This document shows, piece after piece, positions 60,514 through 64,000 of a stretch of DNA of 64,000 nt. Within the stretch, counting starts at the first letter, position 1, and every line of letters begins with the position of its first letter. Under the pieces are notes generated by a model, which was given only the letters and a program-made list of their open reading frames with translations, did not search any database and was not told the DNA's origin. The stretch is from positions 26,395 through 90,394 of the forward strand of contig NZ_QUIV01000012.1 of assembly GCF_003480315.1 (NCBI RefSeq), written 5' to 3'. The translations under genes and the position numbers were made by a program. Source of the stretch: Clostridium sp. AM33-3. GTDB lineage: Bacteria; Bacillota; Clostridia; Lachnospirales; Lachnospiraceae.

Positions 60514-61994
60514 TGAAAGTTGTTTCACGGTATGTCAGGGAACAGAAGCGTTATACGAAAAATGACCTTAAAAGCAAGTTTTCCTTTGACGAAGACGGAG
60601 TAGAAAAATTTATAAAAAATCTCAAAGCCTATGGTGTCTTGAAGAGTGTAAAAAATACCGATGACCAGCTCGAAATGTCAGACCTTGTAGATGACGATGT
60701 GGAAATTACAGATGAAACGGCAGAGAGTGGTGACTGCCTGTATGTATTTACATATGTCGGAGTCATCACCTGTGGAAGCCGTGTCATAAAGGTTTATCCG
60801 AAGTATCTGCTGTCAAAGAAAGACGATAATGTTCTGGATGAGATGAAACAGGTTGTTAAAGTACTTGAGCGTTACAGCCGTTCTGAAGAGCAGATTATCA
60901 ATGTTTTTAATGGTGATGGAGAGAACAGAAGTTTTAATATACTTGCGGTTATCCTGTTCCTCATTAATGACTATTATGAATATGGTATCTACACGAACAG
61001 TGAGGACATCATCGAAGTGAATGGAGAAGGAGAGATTCTCTGGGGAAAGACCATTGATGAGAGCTTTGCACTGATAGAGGATAATCGGCCGTATTATATG
61101 GAATTGTATACAGAGAAATCTGTAGAAGATGATATGGATTATTTCAAAAGACTTCATGAGTGTGTGCTTACGGAATGTTCTAAACAGCTTCATGCAGCCC
61201 AGTTGGATGAACTCTTTGATATGGACAGAATAGAATTGTCAGAAGAAACCTTGGAGGATTTTGGAGACAAGGAGTACATACTTGAAAGGATTGTCAAAGA
61301 GCTGAATCTGCAGTTTAATACGCACAGGCAGATACTTCTGAAAACACTGTATGCTTACATATCACAAGACAGAAAGATGCTTGATGAAAATGACGGTATC
61401 AGTATGTTTGGAACGACCGCATATCATGCAGTGTGGGAAAAAGCGTGTGCAGAAGTATTTGATAATAAACTGAATACCATGCTGTGCCAACTTAAAATGA
61501 CAGTACCGCTTGCAGAGAAATATCAGGGCAAGAAGGAAAGGCGCCAGAAGCTGATTGATATTATAGAGAAACCAATATGGCAGGGAATTGATACAGAGGC
61601 AAAGGCGGCAGATACCCTGATACCTGATTTGATCAGCATACCATGTATAGATGGACAGGACTGGTTTATCATATTTGATGCAAAATATTATAATCTTCAG
61701 CTTGAAAAAGGAAAATCACTGCGTGGAAATCCGGGTGTCGGTGATGTGACAAAACAGTATCTGTATCAGTTGGCATACAGAGATTTTATTAATGTTCATC
61801 ATATTGTAGAAGTGAGAAACTGTTTTCTTATGCCGACAGAAGGAAATGAAATTGTAGTAAAAGGTGTGGCAAAAATGCAGATGCTTGAAGCACTTGGTTT
61901 GAAAAATATACAAATCCGTCTGATTCCGGCTGTAAAACTATATGATTACTATCTGTCGGATGTGCACATGAATATTGATGAACTAAGGTTATAA
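60513..61994 (+). CDS. McrC-like / LlaJI R2 nuclease subunit, 493 aa
   Basis: The N-terminal half has the McrC/LlaJI interaction domain (LYVFTYVGVITCGSRVIKVY), and a PD-(D/E)xK active site is seen at TLIPDLISIP (D372) and WFIIFDAKYYN (D389, K391). It cuts DNA when loaded by the AAA+ partner. Stop-start overlap with that gene ensures equal translation. Confidence 0.88.
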   Translation: MKVVSRYVREQKRYTKNDLKSKFSFDEDGVEKFIKNLKAYGVLKSVKNTDDQLEMSDLVDDDVEITDETAESGDCLYVFTYVGVITCGSRVIKVYPKYLLSKKDDNVLDEMKQVVKVLERYSRSEEQIINVFNGDGENRSFNILAVILFLINDYYEYGIYTNSEDIIEVNGEGEILWGKTIDESFALIEDNRPYYMELYTEKSVEDDMDYFKRLHECVLTECSKQLHAAQLDELFDMDRIELSEETLEDFGDKEYILERIVKELNLQFNTHRQILLKTLYAYISQDRKMLDENDGISMFGTTAYHAVWEKACAEVFDNKLNTMLCQLKMTVPLAEKYQGKKERRQKLIDIIEKPIWQGIDTEAKAADTLIPDLISIPCIDGQDWFIIFDAKYYNLQLEKGKSLRGNPGVGDVTKQYLYQLAYRDFINVHHIVEVRNCFLMPTEGNEIVVKGVAKMQMLEALGLKNIQIRLIPAVKLYDYYLSDVHMNIDELRL

Positions 61995-62016
61995 CGTAAA
62001 AATATAGAAGATTATT

Positions 62017-62053
62017 ATTTGTGGCAGGGTTATATAATAATCCTGCCACAAAT
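62017..62053. promoter_or_regulatory. 12-bp hairpin with a TATAAT in its loop
   Basis: ATTTGTGGCAGG (62017-62028) and CCTGCCACAAAT (62042-62053) pair perfectly; the loop contains TATAAT at 62033-62038. It lies between the LlaJI R2 gene and the next gene. No T run follows. It could be a protein-binding site over a promoter, or an RNA fold that controls the next ribosome site at 62060. Confidence 0.6.
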
Positions 62054-62069
62054 TGATTGGAGGTTTTTA

Positions 62070-63278
62070 GTGGCAGCAGGAAGAAATGTAGATTTTACAC
62101 AAAAAGAAATGGAAGAAATGACAGGATTAGATAGGACAAGATTTAAACGAAATCTTGAAAAAGTGTGTGAAATGTATAAATTTGATATTAATAACTTTAA
62201 AAAAGAAAAAGATAATCCAAATAGTCATTTTACTTTTCCGCCAGAAATAGCAGAATTATTAGCCTTATTAGTGAGAAATTATGATATACATCCTAAAACC
62301 TTAGCAAATAAGGAAAAAGGATATAAGATAGTAAAGGCATCAGATGTTGCAGCATATAACAAAAAGATGCTGTCGGATATAGACGAGATGGAAGAAATAT
62401 TTAAAAAGGCAATATATTGTCGTCCGGGGCATTATTCAGCGGCTAATATTGCATTCTGGTCGGACGAATTTATAAAACAATTAACATGGTTTATTATGAA
62501 TTTATCTTCGTTAAAAGGGGAGAGTTTAGGGGATACTCTAGCTATGTTTACGAAAAAAATGGATGTTATGAATTATAATTTATATAGAGGCGAAAGCATC
62601 AGAAACCTTGCTATGGCTTCAAATGAAGAAAGTACCCCTCTATATTTACGAATGTCAGAGTTAGATAAAAAAATGAATCAGCAAAATCAAAGTATAGATG
62701 TTATTATTGCGGATATGATACAGGCGTTTTTGCCTGTTGTAAGACAAATCCGGGAAGAAAATTTTAGGGATTATGTGCCGCCATATGAATTTATTAACGC
62801 AAATCCAATACTAGGAATTCGAGTTGTAGAGGTTCCAGAGGGAGAGGAAGTGGAAGAAGACAAAGAACTATTAAGAACGCTTTATTATAGAACAGAAGTG
62901 GCCTGTTTAATTGATACATCTCCATTTGCACAAAATGAATATAATCTCGAACATTTATATAAAAAGAATTTAGAACGGAAAAGCATATTGGAAGGGATAA
63001 ACGATGGATCATTTAAAGAGCCATATGAATTATCTAATTCAGAAAAAATAAAAAATCTGAAAGAAAATATACAGTGTTATGAAGCTGATTTACGTCAATG
63101 CAGGGAATTGTTGGAAGAGTTAGAACATGAAGAAGCTGATACAAAGGAGGATTTTTTAACAAAAAATATCAAGAAAGGATATCAACAGCATTGTAAGGAT
63201 TTGGAAAAAAACTGCTCCCGATTGAATGAAACTGTAGATAAACTTGTCGGACAGGCGATGGAAGAAATTATGAAGTAA
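62070..63278 (+). CDS. Unknown helical protein of the defence island, 402 aa
   Basis: Not recognised. The N-terminal 60 residues (FTQKEMEEMTGLDRTRFKRN) may be a helix-turn-helix; the centre is helical; the last 90 residues (about 315-402) are a strong coiled coil with many Glu/Lys. No catalytic motif is visible. GTG at 62070 follows GGAGG; an earlier start would lie in the hairpin. The place right behind the restriction genes suggests a defence role but does not prove it. Confidence 0.75.
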   Translation: MAAGRNVDFTQKEMEEMTGLDRTRFKRNLEKVCEMYKFDINNFKKEKDNPNSHFTFPPEIAELLALLVRNYDIHPKTLANKEKGYKIVKASDVAAYNKKMLSDIDEMEEIFKKAIYCRPGHYSAANIAFWSDEFIKQLTWFIMNLSSLKGESLGDTLAMFTKKMDVMNYNLYRGESIRNLAMASNEESTPLYLRMSELDKKMNQQNQSIDVIIADMIQAFLPVVRQIREENFRDYVPPYEFINANPILGIRVVEVPEGEEVEEDKELLRTLYYRTEVACLIDTSPFAQNEYNLEHLYKKNLERKSILEGINDGSFKEPYELSNSEKIKNLKENIQCYEADLRQCRELLEELEHEEADTKEDFLTKNIKKGYQQHCKDLEKNCSRLNETVDKLVGQAMEEIMK

Positions 63279-63573
63279 AATGTGCAACTTTTTTAATATC
63301 TGCACATTTAATGCAAGTGTATTCTCTTCAAATTATAATATAAAACATCAGAGGAGGCCGCCGATGAAATATTAAAATTTGGAGGAAATGGTAATGCTAG
63401 TAATAAATTTAGTGGATTATCTGTTTATATGGTCATAAGCATGAACAATCTGAGTGTTCAAAAAGAATATGATCTAGTTGACAAGAACAAATGTTCGATG
63501 CTATAATTGATTTATAATTTCGTTACCAATATTTTTGTTAAACAGACCATGTTCCGAAATGGAGGTGTGTCAG
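63279..63573. other. Gap with no convincing gene
   Basis: AT-rich, 295 nt. It includes ATGTGCA/TGCACAT (63281 and 63301), a weak hairpin after the 402-aa gene, and a 16-codon frame at 63388-63438 after TTGGAGG that is too short to support. AAAATTTGGAGG near 63375 resembles the junction cassette of the prophage, probably by chance. Confidence 0.5.
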
Positions 63574-63840
63574 ATGCAAAAGCAAGTTACTGTAGCACTA
63601 CAGACTGTTTGTGACCTATCCATGCAGGATTATGTGGAATCAGAGCAATCTGTTGACGAGCAGAATAAAATCGCTGATAAGATAGCAGAATTAAGGGATT
63701 CGCTTAATCCACAGCAGAAGCAGTTACTGAATCAACTGCTTGACGATATTAATAACAGTGACAGCCGTTTTTCATATGAAGTCTTTACACAGGGCGTTTT
63801 ATTCGGAATGTCACTGATAACAAATACAACTGTAGCCTAA
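63574..63840 (+). CDS. Small helical protein, 88 aa
   Basis: Starts MQKQVTVALQTVCDLSMQDY after AATGGAGGTG and is nearly all helical. Small proteins like this occur on clostridial mobile elements, but I cannot name it. A strong terminator follows. Confidence 0.65.
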   Translation: MQKQVTVALQTVCDLSMQDYVESEQSVDEQNKIADKIAELRDSLNPQQKQLLNQLLDDINNSDSRFSYEVFTQGVLFGMSLITNTTVA

Positions 63841-63850
63841 AACATAGAAA

Positions 63851-63886
63851 GCACACATCGTTATCCCTTTGCGATGTGTGCTTTTT
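63851..63886 (+). terminator. Intrinsic terminator
   Basis: GCACACATCG (63851-63860) and CGATGTGTGC (63872-63881) form a perfect 10-bp stem followed by five T. Confidence 0.88.
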
Positions 63887-63899
63887 AATAATATGTAAA

Positions 63900-64000
63900 T
63901 TAATCAAATGGAAGTTTTTGTGCGTCTTCAAGGAACTCTGGAGGGAGTATCCCAAAGTTTGTGTAAACCTCCAAACTGATGTAAGATAAAATTACTCAGT
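63900..64000 (-). CDS. C-terminal end of a leftward gene, partial
   Basis: On the minus strand an open frame enters from beyond the window and ends SLEVYTNFGILPPEFLEDAQ then KLPFD at 63900. The composition looks coding, and the terminator at 63851 would suit a converging gene. Too little is visible for a family. Confidence 0.4.

Larger units (their letters stand above)
53178..64000. mobile_element. AT-rich defence island inserted in comEC, right end outside
   Basis: Sequence foreign to comEC begins at 53178 and base composition becomes clearly AT-richer, with AGA/ATA codons frequent. It carries toxin, repair, restriction and modification genes. No integrase or transposase lies in view, so the mobility class is unknown. 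The first 240 nt have no gene; they include a GCATAAACTGGGCATTTGTG stretch that may be part of an element end. Confidence 0.75.

Noticed and set aside
62019..62069. Extension of the 402-aa protein upstream to 62019
   Set aside because: It would start inside the hairpin; GGAGG at 62060 points to the GTG at 62070.
63388..63438. Tiny frame MVMLVINLVDYLFIWS after TTGGAGG
   Set aside because: Sixteen codons with no further support; could be a decayed gene start.

Overview
The window looks like the chromosome of a gut Firmicute, most likely a Lachnospiraceae (Blautia/Dorea/Coprococcus-like). The reasons are Gram-positive style GGAGG ribosome sites, and the presence of DUF4317, a C_GCAxxG_C_C protein, a GerMN lipoprotein, a lactate dehydrogenase and a TetM-like GTPase fused to a NYN nuclease. 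No rRNA, tRNA or CRISPR array was seen.

Region 1 (1 to about 34.4 kb) is most of a contractile-tailed (myovirus-type) prophage whose left end lies outside the window. Order: small early genes with many zinc-knuckle proteins and an orphan type I-like methylase with a half-size specificity subunit (0.1-5.3 kb); a LemA / membrane protein / DUF4317 cargo block (5.4-7.9 kb); a late-gene sigma-like regulator and the packaging, portal and capsid genes (7.9-15.3 kb); neck, sheath, tube, chaperone and tape measure (15.7-22.5 kb); a small baseplate of the Dit / plug / hub / gp138 spike / gp25 / J / DUF2313 type (22.5-27.0 kb); a tail fibre with inverted and broken alternative tips (27.0-28.5 kb); Ig-like decoration proteins (28.6-30.4 kb); holin, XkdX and endolysin (30.5-32.9 kb); and a tyrosine integrase read leftwards (33.3-34.3 kb). 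Two repeat families punctuate the prophage: seven copies of an AATTAAGATT gene-junction cassette and three copies of a 16-bp perfect palindrome.

Region 2 (34.4-36.7 kb) is a scar. Pieces of a second, HK97-like prophage (terL 3' end, portal middle) flank a type III toxin-antitoxin locus: a ToxN/AbiQ-like toxin with two 36-nt antitoxin repeats that covary. The portal piece is joined in frame to an oligopeptide ABC permease that has lost its N-terminus.

Region 3 (36.7-53.2 kb) is ordinary chromosome: ABC permease, Xaa-Pro peptidase, cyclophilin, GNAT acetyltransferase, C_GCAxxG_C_C protein, MATE transporter, L-lactate dehydrogenase, the TetM-like GTPase-NYN fusion, gpmI, nhaC, a DegV protein, a sensor kinase, a GerMN lipoprotein and the 5' part of comEC.

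Region 4 (53.2 kb to the end) is a visibly AT-richer island that interrupts comEC. It carries a SymE-like toxin, Vsr repair endonuclease, a GIY-YIG protein, an NgoFVII-family PLD restriction enzyme, an XRE controller, two m5C methyltransferases, and a McrB-like/McrC-like pair of LlaJI type, followed by an unknown 402-aa protein. The two methyltransferases probably modify the two strands of one asymmetric site. The AAA-nuclease pair cuts unmodified DNA and Vsr repairs the resulting T:G mismatches. Whether the NgoFVII-like enzyme uses the same methylation is open.
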